This document shows, piece by piece, positions 5,530-6,429 of a stretch of 6,429 nucleotides of DNA. The stretch covers positions 15,054 to 21,482 of the forward strand of contig PAUV01000032.1 in assembly GCA_002712845.1 (NCBI GenBank), in the 5' to 3' direction. Positions within the stretch are counted from its first letter, which is position 1; every line of letters begins with the position of its first letter. This DNA is from Rhodopirellula sp. Lineage in GTDB: Bacteria; Planctomycetota; Planctomycetia; Pirellulales; Pirellulaceae. A program made the position numbers and the translations under genes. The notes under the pieces were generated by a model that searched no databases, was not told the origin of the DNA, and worked only from the letters and a program-made list of their open reading frames with translations.

Positions 5530-6429
5530 ATGTCGATCGCGTTGGGCGAATTCTGGAAAGGGCTGGTTAAGTCGGGCATTGTTGATGCCTCGGGTTGCAA
5601 GCAGATTGCGGGTGACTTCGCCGATGCAAATGCAGGAACTCCACCAAGCGATAGCAGCGAACTGGCCAATTTCCTTCTGCTAAAGGGAACTTTGACTGAT
5701 TTTCAGGCAGAGGCATTGCTGGCTGATCCACCGCGGGAAATCAGGTCCGGCAACTTTGTTGTGAGAGCGCAAGCAGGCCCCAAGCCCTTGCCACGATGGA
5801 TTCCTGTTTCCCGTATCGATGATGGCCGCATTGGTGTTCTCTTTCGAGTCGCGGCAGATCAATTCATTGGTGGTCGTGACCAGTGGCTGCAGGCACATCA
5901 GGAAGTCGAAGCTGACGCACTGCAAACATTTGATGACGAGACTCAGCAAGCTTGGACACTGATTTTTTCGGAACTGCCTGAGGGGAAAGCACTATCCACT
6001 TATCTGACGGACGGGGCATGCTTCAGCCAGCGTCAGGTGTGTGAATACGGGATTGAGTTGGCGAACGCTTTGGTTGCCATGCATGAGCGGCCCTTGGTGC
6101 ATGGAGCGATTAGGGCAGAGCAGGTTTGGTTAGGCCATGATGGCAATGTTCTGCTGTTGCGAGACCCCTCGGGTCCTCCTGCAGGTATGGAGGAAAACCA
6201 GTCCGGTTGGTTTGATGGTGATGAGGCAACAGCACTGTATGCTGCGCCAGAGTTCAATCACTCGGATCAGGAATGCAATGCAGCTACTGATATCTACGCA
6301 CTCGGGTGTCTGTTGTTCCGACTGGCCACTGGAAGATTTCCCGTGGAGGGGGCGTCCAATGCTGAACTGATTCAAGCACAAGCTTCTGTAACACCACCTG
6401 AGTTAGTGGAAGCGGTTAAAAAGGGTGAA
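5530..6429 (+). CDS. Planctomycete kinase-like protein, probable pseudokinase (C-terminus beyond right edge)
   Basis: Exactly 300 codons are open to the window edge. ATG at 5530 is the start because an in-frame TGA lies four codons upstream at 5518-5520. Residues 1-75 form the helical leader common in planctomycete Ser/Thr kinases, ending in LLLKGTLTDFQAEALL (49-64). The rest follows kinase order: a hinge-like FSELPEGKALSTYL (146-159), a degraded catalytic loop HGAIRAEQVWL (191-201) where HRDLKPxNxxL is expected, LLLRDPSG (208-215) in place of DFG, an intact YAAPE (237-241) and DIYALGCLLFRLATGRFP (254-271). The Asp of HRD is Ala, the loop Lys is Arg, the loop Asn is Gln, and DFG reads DPS. 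The glycine loop and VAIK lysine are not recognisable. The fold is probably kept but phosphotransfer is unlikely, so it would act as a binding or scaffold domain, possibly with further domains downstream. It diverges from glgA; a link to glycogen metabolism is only suggested by position. No signal peptide or membrane helix is seen. There is no clear Shine-Dalgarno site. Confidence 0.82.
   Translation, partial: MSIALGEFWKGLVKSGIVDASGCKQIAGDFADANAGTPPSDSSELANFLLLKGTLTDFQAEALLADPPREIRSGNFVVRAQAGPKPLPRWIPVSRIDDGRIGVLFRVAADQFIGGRDQWLQAHQEVEADALQTFDDETQQAWTLIFSELPEGKALSTYLTDGACFSQRQVCEYGIELANALVAMHERPLVHGAIRAEQVWLGHDGNVLLLRDPSGPPAGMEENQSGWFDGDEATALYAAPEFNHSDQECNAATDIYALGCLLFRLATGRFPVEGASNAELIQAQASVTPPELVEAVKKGE

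Overview
The window looks like a piece of a planctomycete chromosome, probably a Rhodopirellula/Blastopirellula-type organism. The base composition is moderate. Shine-Dalgarno signals are weak except in front of one gene. The rightmost gene opens with the N-terminal helical module typical of planctomycete Ser/Thr kinase-like proteins (a '..LLxxGxLTxFQAxxLL..' stretch). The taxonomic call is an inference from these traits; no rRNA or marker gene is present.

Layout. Three genes lie on the minus strand and are read right to left. glgA (glycogen synthase, 3548-5050, GTG start) comes first. It is followed after 136 bp by a GalT-family nucleotidyl transferase/phosphorylase (2221-3411), and after a 370-bp non-coding gap by a GH57 alpha-glucan enzyme of the 4-alpha-glucanotransferase type, which starts at 1850 and runs off the left edge. 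A 479-bp divergent intergenic region (5051-5529) with a 16-bp tandem repeat separates glgA from a plus-strand gene (5530 to the right edge). That gene encodes a kinase-fold protein whose catalytic motifs are degraded, so it is probably a pseudokinase.

How the genes fit together. GlgA elongates alpha-1,4-glucan from ADP-glucose. The GH57 enzyme would remodel or disproportionate alpha-1,4-glucan chains. The GalT-like protein carries the HSHSQ active-site motif and a second CxxC zinc site. These recall the plant ADP-glucose phosphorylase branch more than textbook GalT, so it may connect ADP-glucose (or another NDP-sugar) to hexose-1-phosphate. The set reads as a glycogen/maltodextrin metabolism cluster. 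The divergent pseudokinase could be a regulatory partner or simply an unrelated neighbour.

The most interesting points are the degraded kinase beside a glycogen locus, the possible ADP-glucose phosphorylase role of the 'galT' gene, the tandem repeat in the shared promoter region, and several clean dyads in the long gap before the GH57 gene. I found no mobile elements, CRISPR arrays, tRNA or rRNA genes.
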